Assembly (NCBI GenBank): GCA_963781665.1
Contig: CAWAGA010000002.1
Location: forward strand, 1,798,001-1,862,000
Source: JAJYIW01 sp963781665
GTDB lineage: Bacteria; Chloroflexota; Anaerolineae; Anaerolineales; Anaerolineaceae
Reading direction: 5' to 3'
DNA: 64,000 bases
The translations under genes and the position numbers were made by a program. The notes under the pieces were generated by a model. The model was given only the letters and a program-made list of their open reading frames with translations. It was not told the DNA's origin and did no database searches. Positions 15,674 through 24,642 of this stretch are shown here, piece by piece; position 1 is the stretch's first letter, and each line of letters starts with the position of its first letter.

Positions 15674-16715
15674 ATGATAAAAATACCTGCGGTCAAACGT
15701 CTCAAACGCGGCCAGGGGATGGTCGAATTCGCCCTGGCGTTCCCCATCCTCTTGATCCTTGTGCTTGGGATCATCGAAGGTGGCAGAATGTTGTTTCTCT
15801 TCAGTGAAGTCTATGCATCCAGCCGGGAGGCAGCCCGGTATGGCGCTGGGATTGGAATGACAACATTAGGCCTGGGAGGCGTTCCCGTCTATCGAGATTG
15901 TGATGGGATTTTAAGCGCAGCCGAGCGGATTGGCGTGTTCGCGGGCGTACAAGATAGCAATATCACAGTAGATTACGATGCGTGACCCGGTAGCATTAAT
16001 AAGGGTACCGCAGTTTGTCCGGATAAAAGTTCAACGCCCTCAAACACCCTGACATTAGGTGATCGGATTGTGGTTACCGTGGATGTATTGTATTCACCGA
16101 TCATACCCTTGCTCCCCATCCCAAGTTTTCAAATCCGTTCGCAAAATGCCCATACAATTCTCGGCAATGTTGATATTGTTGGCACGCCTGGAACAGTCAT
16201 TCCCGGGCCAACCAGGACATTTACGCCAACGCCAACTGCAACGAATACTCCCACCAGTACACTGACAGGAACACTAGAATCGACGCCAACTCAAACAAAC
16301 ACGCCTATTTTCTCTCCTACTCCGACGATAACACCCACCCCAATCCTAACATCTACCGGCGGTCCTTGTGATACCAGTCAACTTATACTGAGTGTATCCA
16401 TCATCAAAACTGAAATTGATGCGACCATTAATAATAAATTCGCCGAATTTACTTTTAACCAAAATCACGGTTAACTGGAGTGGTAATGCGAAATTGAATA
16501 CGATTCATCTGAATTATGGAAGTAATTCCATTTCGGTTTATAGTGATACTAATGGCACACCTGATACGTTAACAATTTATCCATCAAACCTAAAATTACC
16601 GGTTGGAACAAGTAGCCTAATCTTTAGCTTTGACAAGAATAATGTAAAGGAACCAGCCTCCGGTTCAACGGTTCAAATTATGGTTGATAATAATTTGTGC
16701 ACAATGGAAAAATAA
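15674..16715 (+). pseudogene. broken TadE-like pilus protein with a Pro/Thr-rich stalk
   Basis: The N-terminus (residues 1-104) is a TadE domain: basic leader, RGQGMVEFALAFPILL, then a hydrophobic helix and SREAARYG. TGA at 15983-15985 stops it. The same frame then stays open to 16474 and continues the TadE fold (LTLGDRIVVTVDVLYSP). A PT-rich stalk of about 55 residues and a CDTSQLILSV domain follow. A second lesion near 16453-16462 (TTTTAACC) shifts the frame by +1, after which KITVNWSGNAKLNTI continues the domain to TAA 16713-16715. The intact ancestor would have had about 346 residues. A nonsense change plus a frameshift make it a likely pseudogene. It sits directly before two intact Tad genes. 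Confidence 0.75.
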
Positions 16716-16721
16716 AAGGAT

Positions 16722-17186
16722 ATGGAAAAAAGACTTACTAAGCACAATTTTGAACGCGGACAGAGTCTTGTTGAGCTATCAGTGAGCCTGGTATTTTTAT
16801 TGCTGCTGCTTGGAGGGGCGATTGATTTTGGGAGAGCGTTTTTCACTTATATCGCCCTGCGTGATGCTGCCCAAGAAGGTGCCATCTTTGGCTCTTACTG
16901 CCCGGCTCAAACAGCCAATATCATTCAACGGGTTCAAAACTCCGCGTCAGGAACCTCAATCAATACTACCGTTATCCAGATTGGCAGTGGGGATATCACG
17001 TATACGGATCCCTTCGGCAATCCGTCGGATGATTCTCCTGGAAATCTGATCCACGTTCATGCCACGATCAATTTTGATATCACCATGCCCTTTATGGGTA
17101 CGGTTGTCGGCAGGCAGTCATTCCCGATCAGTACGACCATCATCAATACAATCTTGAAAAATGATGGTGTAGGTTGTGAAAGTTAA
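16722..17186 (+). CDS. TadE-like pilus assembly / pseudopilin protein
   Basis: The 154-residue protein has a short basic leader, the prepilin-like GQSLVELSVSL segment, one long hydrophobic helix (about residues 18-38) and then FGRAFFTYIALRDAAQEGA, the typical TadE signature. The remaining part is an extracytoplasmic beta-rich domain. It begins 7 bases after the broken tadE-like frame, suggesting one operon. TadE proteins are minor pilins or assembly factors of tight-adherence pili. No TadA ATPase, TadB/C or CpaB is in the window, so the pilus machine must be encoded elsewhere if it is functional. Confidence 0.85.
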   Translation: MEKRLTKHNFERGQSLVELSVSLVFLLLLLGGAIDFGRAFFTYIALRDAAQEGAIFGSYCPAQTANIIQRVQNSASGTSINTTVIQIGSGDITYTDPFGNPSDDSPGNLIHVHATINFDITMPFMGTVVGRQSFPISTTIINTILKNDGVGCES

Positions 17187-17235
17187 CTCTCGATGGGATT
17201 AACGTCCCCGAGACTTATCCAAAACGGAAGGGCAT

Positions 17236-18597
17236 ATGAAGAAGCAATTTGCTGAAAGTGGCCAGGTTCTCATTATTTTGGTTTTTGCTGTTATTGGCCT
17301 TCTGGGGTTCACAGCGCTGGCAATCGATGGCGGTATGACTTACTCGGACAGGCGCAATGCACAAAACGCAGCGGATGCTGCGGCCCTGGCAGCCGCTTAT
17401 GCGGCTGCGCATGACCCCACGACACTTACGAAACCACAAAACGACAACAATAGCATTTGGGGCTACGCCATGGCTGTTGCCAATGACAATGGTTATGATA
17501 ACGCCAATGCACCCGCACAAACTGTAGATGTTTATTATCCGCCGGCTGATGGAACCTACCAGAATAACCCAGCCTATATCCAGGTGAAGATCAGCTCATT
17601 GGTCAAAACCTCTCTGATCCATTTTGTTTATGGAGGTCAGGTCATTAATCGCGTCGAATCGATCGCCCATTTCACCTTTGCCAAGGAAGGCCCTCTCTAT
17701 GGGGGAAATGGCCTGGTATCCCTCGCTCCACACAAGTGCCCCGCTTTATGGGCAAACGGAAATTTCGCTATCAACCTGGATGTTGGCGGAATTTGGGTTA
17801 ATTCAGATGGTCAAGATTGCTCATATGGGGATGTTGTGGAAGGAAACAGCAATGCAAAGACAATCATTGCGCCCTCGCTGTTTTCCGTTGGACAGATTTC
17901 CGATTCCTTTCTCAATAAAGGTGATGTGCATATTGGCACGGTTCAAACGGGGGTAGAAGCTTACCCCTATCCTCCGGGAATTACGCTGGTCCCACCACCG
18001 GATTGCGTTCACGCGCCAGCAGCCAATTTTGATTCGGCGACGAATACGTATTCGGTTCCAGATCCTGCAAAACCAGCTTCTATTGCAGGTGGTCTTCCCC
18101 ATAATTTCAAGGGAAAACTGACCGCAGGTGTCTACTGTATTCCAGCGAGCGGCTTTTCTTTTAATGCTCAAGCTGAAATTGTGGGAGATGGGGTTACGCT
18201 GGTGATTACCGGCAGTCATCCTTGTGATTGGTCGTGGAATGGTGGATCTACCTTTGAAGTTTATGGCCCCGGAACCGAACACGCTTCGACGCCTTGTACC
18301 GGCCTGGCCTGTGATTACGAAGGTATTGTGATCTATGTAGATCCAAATAGTTTCACAACCTGGCCTGATAGTGGAACTATGACTTTAAATGGGGGTAATG
18401 ACTCGATATTCGAAGGAACGATTTATGCACCAACATGTCCGGCTCAATACAACGGGACTAGCGACCAGTTGAGTTTCAAAGGTCAGATTATTGCATATGA
18501 TTTTTCGCTGATCGGTACAGCCTCGCTGAAAATTACTTTTAATGATCAGGATGCAGGAAAAGCAACAATTCCGGCATCTGTTAGTATGGCAAAATAA
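17236..18597 (+). CDS. TadG-like pilus assembly protein with a large C-terminal domain
   Basis: The 453-residue protein starts with the Tad N-terminal segment ESGQVLIILVFAVIGLLGFTALAIDGG. It continues with RRNAQNAADAAALAAA, the hallmark of the putative Flp-pilus TadE/TadG-like family. One transmembrane helix is followed by about 400 extracytoplasmic residues with several Cys pairs. These include late segments such as GGNDSIFEGTIYAP that resemble polymer-like repeats in Chloroflexota TadG proteins. It is 49 bases after the TadE-like gene and is followed by a terminator at 18698-18728, so the three tad frames form one unit. Its exact role is unknown. Confidence 0.85.
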   Translation: MKKQFAESGQVLIILVFAVIGLLGFTALAIDGGMTYSDRRNAQNAADAAALAAAYAAAHDPTTLTKPQNDNNSIWGYAMAVANDNGYDNANAPAQTVDVYYPPADGTYQNNPAYIQVKISSLVKTSLIHFVYGGQVINRVESIAHFTFAKEGPLYGGNGLVSLAPHKCPALWANGNFAINLDVGGIWVNSDGQDCSYGDVVEGNSNAKTIIAPSLFSVGQISDSFLNKGDVHIGTVQTGVEAYPYPPGITLVPPPDCVHAPAANFDSATNTYSVPDPAKPASIAGGLPHNFKGKLTAGVYCIPASGFSFNAQAEIVGDGVTLVITGSHPCDWSWNGGSTFEVYGPGTEHASTPCTGLACDYEGIVIYVDPNSFTTWPDSGTMTLNGGNDSIFEGTIYAPTCPAQYNGTSDQLSFKGQIIAYDFSLIGTASLKITFNDQDAGKATIPASVSMAK

Positions 18598-18697
18598 CTA
18601 AACCTCTCTGGTTTTCCTAGGATCGTTTCGAGCAAGTTTTTTATTTGCCCTGCACCCTTCAGCTTTACAAGGAAAAATCCGGCTTGTTGAGTGTTAG

Positions 18698-18728
18698 CCC
18701 GAGGAGGAAGATACCTCCCCGGGTTTTT
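18698..18728 (+). terminator. rho-independent terminator after the tad genes
   Basis: CCCGAGGAGG (18698-18707) pairs with CCTCCCCGGG (18714-18723) with one mismatch, a 6-base loop and a TTTTT tail. The rest of the 355-bp gap to 18952 is AT-rich, with no gene seen. Confidence 0.8.
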
Positions 18729-18952
18729 CATTGAATAATGCCCTCAAATATGATAATTAATAAACTTAAAAATCGGTGTCTATAGTGGATATTTAAGGTG
18801 AAATTAATCTTTTAATGTTACCTTTAATCAGTCTACGGGGAAATTAACCCTGCCAGGTTTCGGTTCAAAACATCTGCTGGTTTAAAAATCAATCCACTCA
18901 GTCAGGTCTTCAATTGCCAGAAGACCAAAAATTAAAAGGAGTTTTATTAGTA

Positions 18953-20008
18953 ATGAAAAAAATACTGGTATCTGTATTGGTACTGGCCTTGCTTAGCGGT
19001 TTTTCGGGACCCATCCCAGCAGCGCTTCAACAAACGTTCAATTCACAATCAGCTTCTGCGCAGAACTATACGGTCCTGGTCGGGGCTGAAAATGCCTCTC
19101 GGGGCGTGGATGTCATGGGGTATTACCCTGCCGTCCTGCATATCCACCCCGGTGATACGGTCACCTGGAAGCGCAACAGCAACGAGATCCACACCGTTAC
19201 TTTTCTACAAACCGGGCAGGCTCTTCCTGACATTTTTCTTGGACCAACATTGGTGCTCAATCCCCTGGCTTACGAGGTGGTTCCAGCATCCGGAAGCACC
19301 TTTACCGCCGACCAATATATCAATTCGGGTATCATCGGCCCTGATCCCGGCCAGGTTTCCAGCTATTCTCTGAAATTTAATGACCAGGGCACATTTACTT
19401 ATTATTGTATTGTCCACGGAACGATGATGACTGGGAAAATTGTGGTGGACCCTCCTGATGTACGTGAGCCTTCCCCTGCCCAGGTGACACGCAGCGCCAA
19501 AAACGACGTTGCCAAACAGCTGGCGCATGGTTACGGCCTGTTTGCAGAAGCTTACCGCAACGAAAAACCCCCGGTCACCAATTCGGACGGTAGCAAGACT
19601 TACTACGTGCAGTTGGGTTACATGAAGGGGAATATCGACCTGATGAACTTCTTCCCCAATAAACTGGTGGTGAAACCAGGGGATACCGTGGTCTGGGAGC
19701 TTTCGAGCACCAATGAAGCCCCACACACCATCACATTTTTGAACGGCAACCCTGAACCTCCCCTTATTGTTCCCAGCGGACAGAGTCTGGTCATCAACCC
19801 GGCCGTTGCAGCGCCTCAGAACCTGGGGCAACCGCTGACCCGGTCGGGTATCTATAACTCGGGCTTGCTGATCCCGGGTGTTCCTGGTGCCAACTCCTAT
19901 TCATTAAAGATTGGCAATATCCAGGGGAACATCGCATACTTGTGCCTGCTGCATGATGCCAGCGGGATGGTCGGATCGCTCTTCGTCGCCAACCGAGCAA
20001 ATCCGTGA
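18953..20008 (+). CDS. secreted protein with two type-1 copper (cupredoxin) domains
   Basis: The 351-residue protein has an N-terminal signal peptide (MKKILVSVLVLALLSGFSG...SAQN). It then has two plastocyanin-like domains, at about residues 40-165 and 210-350. Each keeps a full type-1 copper ligand set: domain 1 has the His of EIHTVTF and CIVHGTMMTG (Cys, His, Met), and domain 2 has APHTITF and CLLHDASGMVG. It is probably an exported electron carrier or copper-binding protein. The ATG at 18953 is 11 bases after AGGAG. The upstream Met at 18914 would place 13 charged residues before the signal peptide. A perfect terminator follows. Copper proteins are unusual in a strict anaerobe. Confidence 0.85.
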   Translation: MKKILVSVLVLALLSGFSGPIPAALQQTFNSQSASAQNYTVLVGAENASRGVDVMGYYPAVLHIHPGDTVTWKRNSNEIHTVTFLQTGQALPDIFLGPTLVLNPLAYEVVPASGSTFTADQYINSGIIGPDPGQVSSYSLKFNDQGTFTYYCIVHGTMMTGKIVVDPPDVREPSPAQVTRSAKNDVAKQLAHGYGLFAEAYRNEKPPVTNSDGSKTYYVQLGYMKGNIDLMNFFPNKLVVKPGDTVVWELSSTNEAPHTITFLNGNPEPPLIVPSGQSLVINPAVAAPQNLGQPLTRSGIYNSGLLIPGVPGANSYSLKIGNIQGNIAYLCLLHDASGMVGSLFVANRANP

Positions 20009-20072
20009 TCTGATGAACCCCAATCACCCATAGGATAGCCATCTTTGGGTGGTTAAACCTTGACCTGGCACT

Positions 20073-20108
20073 ACCCGGATTTGAACCTTCGTTCAAATCC
20101 GGGTTTTT
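20073..20108. terminator. strong terminator between convergent genes
   Basis: A perfect 14-bp stem (ACCCGGATTTGAAC at 20073-20086, GTTCAAATCCGGGT at 20091-20104) with a CTTC loop is followed by T5. It ends one base before the convergent LDH2-family stop at 20109 and serves at least the cupredoxin gene. Confidence 0.9.
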
Positions 20109-21200
20109 CTACCCCTTTTCGCCTACCGCATCCAGATCAAACTCCACACCGATCCCATGTCCGGCTTCTTTCAATGATTTCACCACTTCTTCGATCAACG
20201 GGACGCCGTCTATTTCGTATTTCTCAGCCAGCTCGAATTCTTTTTCGCCATGGATGTAAATGCGGTCCTGACCGGTTGCTTTGGGAGCGTCTTTCATCAG
20301 GCGGATCAAAGCATCCAGATCGGTTTTAAACTCGGCTGCAGGACGGAAAGCATCGATCTTGATTGCGGCAAAAAAGTGGCCCACATCAGCTCCCTTCGCC
20401 TGGCCTGGCCGCCCGACATTATTCCCAAAGGCAGCGCCAGACAGCACGCCGGAAAAAATGTCGACTAAAAGTGCCAATCCATAGCCTTTATACCCCTTCA
20501 TCAGGTCGGTGCCCCCCAGCGGCAGTAGCGCTCCGCCCTTGATGATCGCCGATGGATCGCTCGTGACCTGGCCCGAGCTGTCTACCCCCCATCCCGAGGG
20601 GACCTGCTTGCCTTCTTTTTCGTAGACGGCAACCCGCCCGATCGGCACGATGCTGGTGGCCATATCAAGCACGAAGGGACGCTCGCTGGCAGCCGGGGCC
20701 GCGACGGCAATCGGGTTGGTCCCCAGCATGGCCGTACGCCCGTAGGTCGGCGCGACTAATGCCCGGGCATTGGTAAAGCTGATGCCGATCATATCGTGCG
20801 GCAGCGCCATCATGGCGTAATTACCGGCAATGCCGTAATGGTTGCTGTTGCGGACGGTGACCATCGCCAGGCCGGTTTGCTCGGCCTTTTCGATGCAGCG
20901 GGTCATGGCGCCATGGGCCACAACCATTCCCAGGCCGGCTCCACCATCCAGCGCCAGGGTGGTGGCGGTCTCATTAAGGATCTTTACCGGCGAAAGGGGG
21001 TTGACGGTCCCTTTCTGGATTCCAATACCATAATATGAGTTCAGCCGGATGATCCCGTGGGAATCCACACCTCTCAAATCAGCCAGGACCAGCACTTTGG
21101 CTGCAATTTCTGCATCATTCCGCGGCACGCCGAGTTTTGTAAAAAAACGAATTACAAAATTTCGTAGGTCGTCAGCCTTATATAGAATTGATTTACTCAT
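20109..21200 (-). CDS. LDH2-family (malate/L-lactate/ureidoglycolate) NAD(P)-dependent dehydrogenase
   Basis: The 363-residue protein belongs to the YbiC/YlbC/MdH type II dehydrogenases, which oxidise 2-hydroxyacids. Family marks include ADLRGVDSHGIIRL, NSNHYGIAGNYAMMAL, GTNPIAVAAP, VLDMATS and GYKGYGLALLVDIFSG. The substrate cannot be told from sequence. I chose ATG at 21198-21200 (MSKSILYK), because an AAGGAGAG lies 10 bases upstream and is itself inside the longer frame. The gene is convergent with the cupredoxin gene and divergent from the MFS gene (112-base gap). Confidence 0.88.
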   Translation of the reverse strand: MSKSILYKADDLRNFVIRFFTKLGVPRNDAEIAAKVLVLADLRGVDSHGIIRLNSYYGIGIQKGTVNPLSPVKILNETATTLALDGGAGLGMVVAHGAMTRCIEKAEQTGLAMVTVRNSNHYGIAGNYAMMALPHDMIGISFTNARALVAPTYGRTAMLGTNPIAVAAPAASERPFVLDMATSIVPIGRVAVYEKEGKQVPSGWGVDSSGQVTSDPSAIIKGGALLPLGGTDLMKGYKGYGLALLVDIFSGVLSGAAFGNNVGRPGQAKGADVGHFFAAIKIDAFRPAAEFKTDLDALIRLMKDAPKATGQDRIYIHGEKEFELAEKYEIDGVPLIEEVVKSLKEAGHGIGVEFDLDAVGEKG

Positions 21201-21312
21201 GAAATTTAGCTCTCCTTCCATAAATTTCCACCTGATGGACCAATATTATCACAAAACAGGAAGGGTCGTAAATGATAGAAAAGGTATGGGAAACCTGAGA
21301 TAAAATCAATGA

Positions 21313-22506
21313 ATGACGAACCGCGCTTTTCCAATCGCTCGTAACCCCTGGCGGATGTGGGTTGTTTGGTTGTCGTATCTCTTCCAGTTTGCTGCCGTTG
21401 GGATTTACTATACATTCATCAACGTTTATCTTCGCAGCACCGGTCTGAGCGGGACACAAATTGGGGTGCTCAACATGCTCGCCGCCATCGCGGGGATGGC
21501 CGGCTCTCTGGCGTGGGGTTACCTGGGGGACCGCACCGGAAAGCCGCGCTTTATTATCTCGGGTGGCGCAGCCGGAGCGCTTCTGGTCGTTCAGTTCTTC
21601 CCTTCCGCCAATGGTTTTTGGCCTTTGCTCGTGATCATCTGCCTGGCCAGCTTGATGAACTCGGCTCCGATGACGCTGGTTGACAGCACCACCCTGGCAT
21701 TGTTGGGTCCCCATCGCGACGATTACGGGCGCTACCGGCTGGGAGGAAGCATAGGTTATGTCGTCATGATTTTTGCTTCAGGGTTTATCTTCCAGGCAAC
21801 CGGGCTGCAGGTCATGTTTCCACTCTATGGGGCCGTCATGGTCCTTTTTTCATTGACAGCCCTCTGGCTGCCCCAGGCCACAATTCACCTGGAGCTTCCC
21901 CACCTCAAACAAATCGCCGACATGGCCCACCAATCGAGTTGGCTAATCTTCATCAGCTGCTTTTTCCTGGCCTGGATCAGTTATAACGCAGCCATCATGT
22001 TTTTAAGTGTATCGCTGGATGCCTTGGGCGCCAGCAAAAGCCTGATTGGCGTGGCCACTATCATTCCCGCCATCGTCGAAATACCCTTCATGTTTTTCAG
22101 CGGTGCCTTCCTCCGGCGTTTTGGCCCGGTTCGCCTGATGGCTGTCGCCATGGGGTTGATGGCCGTGCGCTATTTTTTGCTCAGCCAGATGCCCTCTCCT
22201 ATTTGGGCAGTCGCGATCAATGTGCTCAATGGTCCAGCTTACGTTCTCTTCTGGAACAGTGCAGTCACCTATACCAACAAAATGGCTCCGGCTCATATGG
22301 CTGGTACTGCCCAGGGGCTGCTCACTGCTGCCACCGGCCTGGCCAGTGTGGTCGGCTCGTTGTTGGTCGGTTGGCTATTTGACGTCCTTGGGCCAAAGGG
22401 CATCTTTCTGGTGCTCTGTGCTTTGGTTCTGGCCGCTCTGCTCCTCTTTTCTACCGGCAGTTTACTTCGTAAGCCACCCTCTCAGCCGGCTTTGCCTGTA
22501 AGCTGA
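21313..22506 (+). CDS. major facilitator superfamily transporter
   Basis: The 397-residue protein has about twelve hydrophobic segments in two six-helix halves. The loop between helices 2 and 3 carries the MFS motif A variant WGYLGDRTGKPR, and a motif-A-like FSGAFLRRFGPVR opens the second half. FINVYLRSTGLSGTQIG and VDSTTLALLG resemble the nucleoside/sugar-like branch of MFS, but the substrate is unknown. The RBS is weak and the start codon is the first ATG of the frame. The gene stands alone between the divergent dehydrogenase and the acyl-transfer operon promoter. Confidence 0.85.
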   Translation: MTNRAFPIARNPWRMWVVWLSYLFQFAAVGIYYTFINVYLRSTGLSGTQIGVLNMLAAIAGMAGSLAWGYLGDRTGKPRFIISGGAAGALLVVQFFPSANGFWPLLVIICLASLMNSAPMTLVDSTTLALLGPHRDDYGRYRLGGSIGYVVMIFASGFIFQATGLQVMFPLYGAVMVLFSLTALWLPQATIHLELPHLKQIADMAHQSSWLIFISCFFLAWISYNAAIMFLSVSLDALGASKSLIGVATIIPAIVEIPFMFFSGAFLRRFGPVRLMAVAMGLMAVRYFLLSQMPSPIWAVAINVLNGPAYVLFWNSAVTYTNKMAPAHMAGTAQGLLTAATGLASVVGSLLVGWLFDVLGPKGIFLVLCALVLAALLLFSTGSLLRKPPSQPALPVS

Positions 22507-22566
22507 ACTGGATGATTTAAGCTGCTTAGGACTGGATCCCAGCTCATTTGTCCATATTTCACGATC

Positions 22567-22596
22567 TTGTACAATTCCTCTGGTGGGCTTTATAAT
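22567..22596 (+). promoter_or_regulatory. promoter of the Dlt-like acyl-transfer operon
   Basis: TTGTAC (22567-22572), an 18-base spacer and TATAAT (22591-22596) lie 28 bases upstream of the lipoprotein ATG, which has an AAAGGAT ribosome-binding site at about 22612. Confidence 0.55.
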
Positions 22597-22623
22597 CTAG
22601 ATAACCCCTATAAAGGATCCTCA

Positions 22624-23016
22624 ATGCATCGTCCGTTTTTGAATGCAACCGTTATATCCATCCTGTTTTTGGGCTTGTTAGCCGGTTGTACCACCTCACA
22701 GAATGGCGCAGCCCAGGCAGTCGAGAGCTACCTGCAAGCCATGGTTGCCAAGGATAACATCCAGATCTCTAATTATGCCTGCACCGACTATGAAGCTCAG
22801 GCCCAAATAGATGCCGATTCTTTCGCTGGAGTCAGTGCTCAGATTCAGAACCTGGCCTGTAAAGTCTCCGGGCAAGACGGTAGCGCCTCCCTGGTATCCT
22901 GCAACGGCCAGATTGTGATGAGCTATAACGGTGAAAACACCGAGCTCGACCTGTCCGCCAGGACGTATAAAGCCGTTCAAGAAGGTGGGGAATGGCGCAT
23001 GTGCGGTTACAAATGA
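22624..23016 (+). CDS. small lipoprotein of unknown function, first gene of the Dlt-like operon
   Basis: The 130-residue protein has a lipoprotein signal (hydrophobic ISILFLGLLAGC with lipobox LAGC; Cys at residue 22). A short globular part follows, with four further Cys and an end GEWRMCGYK that resembles NTF2-like or DUF4878-type folds (AVESYLQAMVAKDN). Such lipoproteins are common, and I cannot give a role. The ATG 22624 is preceded by AAAGGAT. The stop overlaps the next gene by ATGA, tying it tightly to the acyl-transfer genes, so it may be an extracytoplasmic accessory factor. Confidence 0.75.
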   Translation: MHRPFLNATVISILFLGLLAGCTTSQNGAAQAVESYLQAMVAKDNIQISNYACTDYEAQAQIDADSFAGVSAQIQNLACKVSGQDGSASLVSCNGQIVMSYNGENTELDLSARTYKAVQEGGEWRMCGYK

Positions 23017-23201
23017 GTGGAAACCACTTGAGCGACAAGGGTGAAAGCACCCAGCCAGCTACCAGCGAACCCACCCCCAGGCTGCTTGGCCGCCTCAACA
23101 CCCGCGAAAACCGCTGGGCTCTGATCCTCTTCCTGATCATCATCCTGCTGGTCATTTTAACGGCCGGACAATCCCCCGCCTGGATCTACCAGGGCTTTTA
23201 A
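23013..23201 (+). CDS. DltX-like one-helix membrane protein
   Basis: The 62-residue protein has a polar Ser/Thr/Pro-rich N-terminal half, a single transmembrane helix (LILFLIIILLVILTAG, about residues 36-51) and a short C-terminal end SPAWIYQGF. The start ATG overlaps the lipoprotein stop (ATGA), and the stop is immediately followed by the MBOAT ATG. DltX, the small protein at the head of D-alanylation operons, has the same size, topology and position before DltB. As I recall the family, it also ends in an aromatic F-I-Y-x-x-F type motif, which W-I-Y-Q-G-F matches. The assignment rests on these features rather than on overall identity. Confidence 0.7.
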   Translation: MSGNHLSDKGESTQPATSEPTPRLLGRLNTRENRWALILFLIIILLVILTAGQSPAWIYQGF

Positions 23202-24638
23202 ATGACCCTGACCTACATCCTGATATTCAGCCTGTTTGCCCTGGTTGTCGGGCTTCTGTCCAGTCGCTATTGGCGCAACTGGCTGATCTTCACCGGAAGC
23301 CTGTTAGCCGTCTTTGCCCTCCAGCCGGCCACCCCCATTTGGCACCTGGATTTCTGGCTGCCAACATTCTCGCTGGCTTTGTGCGCTCTTGGTTGGGTGG
23401 TTACCTTCCCCAGGGCTAATGGCAGCCGGCTCGAACTGACCGGCGTGTCACTGGCCAGTGCCATCCTTATGGCAGCCGTTGTCCTGGGTGTCGGGCTGAC
23501 CCGCTACTTGCAGCCGCTGTGCTGCCTGATTCCTACCCGGCCCCCGGAACTGGTCCAGGTGGTCATTGGCCTGGCAGCTACAGGTCTGCTGGCGCTTGCT
23601 CTGGCGCACTTCACCACCGGGCTACGCTTCTGGCTGGCGTTATCCATCGTTTTCATCACTGGCTTGTTCGTCGTGCTTAAAACAGATGCCCTGGCCCAGG
23701 CTGCCAGCGCCGGGTTGCGCTTGCTCAATGGCCAGCCGGCCAGCCTGGCATTAGGTGCCGATCTGCGCTGGTTGGGTTTTTCGTACATCGCCTTCCGCCT
23801 GCTTCAAACCCTGCGCGACCGGCAGACCGGGCGACTGCCGGCGCTTTCCCTACAGGAATATGTCAGTTTCGTAGTTTTCTTCCCTGCCCTGACCGCCGGG
23901 CCAATCGACCGGGCCGAACGCTTTGCCAAAGATCTTGAGCGGCAAAACGACGAGCGCCTGGCTGGCCTGGTTGAAGGCGGCAAAAGGATCGTGATTGGCC
24001 TTTTTAAGAAATTTGTCCTGGCAGATACCCTTGCCCTGGTAGCAATGAGCAATACCAACTTTTCCCAGGTATCCTCGACCCCCTGGATGTGGGGTTTGCT
24101 CTACGCCTACGCCCTGCGCATCTATTTCGATTTTTCCGGATATACAGACATTGCCATCGGCATCGGTCGGCTGATGGGCATCACCCTTCCGGAGAATTTC
24201 AACCAGCCCTACCTGAAACCAAACCTGACTGCGTTCTGGAACAGCTGGCATATCACCCTGGCGCAGTGGTTCCGCTCGTATATCTTCAACCCGCTCACCC
24301 GGGCCATGCGCACTGCCAGGAACCCAATCCCGCCTTACCTGATGATTCTTAGCGGGCAGCTAATCGTCATGATCCTGATCGGCTTGTGGCATGGCGTCAC
24401 CTGGAACTTCCTCATTTGGGGCGCCTGGCATGGCATTGGCCTGTTCGTCCACAACCGCTGGTTGGATTTTTCTCGCAGCAAATTCGGGGCCCATCCTCTT
24501 CCGGCCCGTTTGCAGCAGGTTGTCACCATCCTGGGTACCTTTCTGACCTTCAATTACGTCGCATTAAGCTGGGTCTGGTTCGCCTTACCCCTGCCATCCC
24601 AATCCTGGGCTGTAATGCTCAAACTGTTTGGTCTATAA
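23202..24638 (+). CDS. MBOAT family membrane O-acyltransferase (DltB/AlgI-like)
   Basis: The 478-residue polytopic protein has about eleven hydrophobic segments. Its MBOAT core is FFPALTAGPIDRAERF, DFSGYTDIAIGIGRLMGI, NFNQPYLKPNLTAFWNSWH and WFRSYIFNPL. The catalytic-type histidine is in LIGLWHGVTWNFLIWGAWHG. These are the hallmarks of DltB, AlgI and PatA. Such proteins take an acyl group from a cytoplasmic carrier (DltC) or CoA and pass it through the membrane to an extracellular acceptor. It abuts the DltX-like gene and is followed four bases later by an SGNH protein, as DltB is accompanied by DltD. A carrier protein and an acyl-AMP ligase downstream supply the likely donor. Confidence 0.9.
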   Translation: MTLTYILIFSLFALVVGLLSSRYWRNWLIFTGSLLAVFALQPATPIWHLDFWLPTFSLALCALGWVVTFPRANGSRLELTGVSLASAILMAAVVLGVGLTRYLQPLCCLIPTRPPELVQVVIGLAATGLLALALAHFTTGLRFWLALSIVFITGLFVVLKTDALAQAASAGLRLLNGQPASLALGADLRWLGFSYIAFRLLQTLRDRQTGRLPALSLQEYVSFVVFFPALTAGPIDRAERFAKDLERQNDERLAGLVEGGKRIVIGLFKKFVLADTLALVAMSNTNFSQVSSTPWMWGLLYAYALRIYFDFSGYTDIAIGIGRLMGITLPENFNQPYLKPNLTAFWNSWHITLAQWFRSYIFNPLTRAMRTARNPIPPYLMILSGQLIVMILIGLWHGVTWNFLIWGAWHGIGLFVHNRWLDFSRSKFGAHPLPARLQQVVTILGTFLTFNYVALSWVWFALPLPSQSWAVMLKLFGL

Positions 24639-24642
24639 GCAT

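Noticed and set aside
15983..15985. TGA in the tadE-like gene as selenocysteine or Trp
   Set aside because: No selenocysteine insertion-type hairpin is evident after it, TadE proteins are not selenoproteins, and TGA is a normal stop elsewhere in the window.
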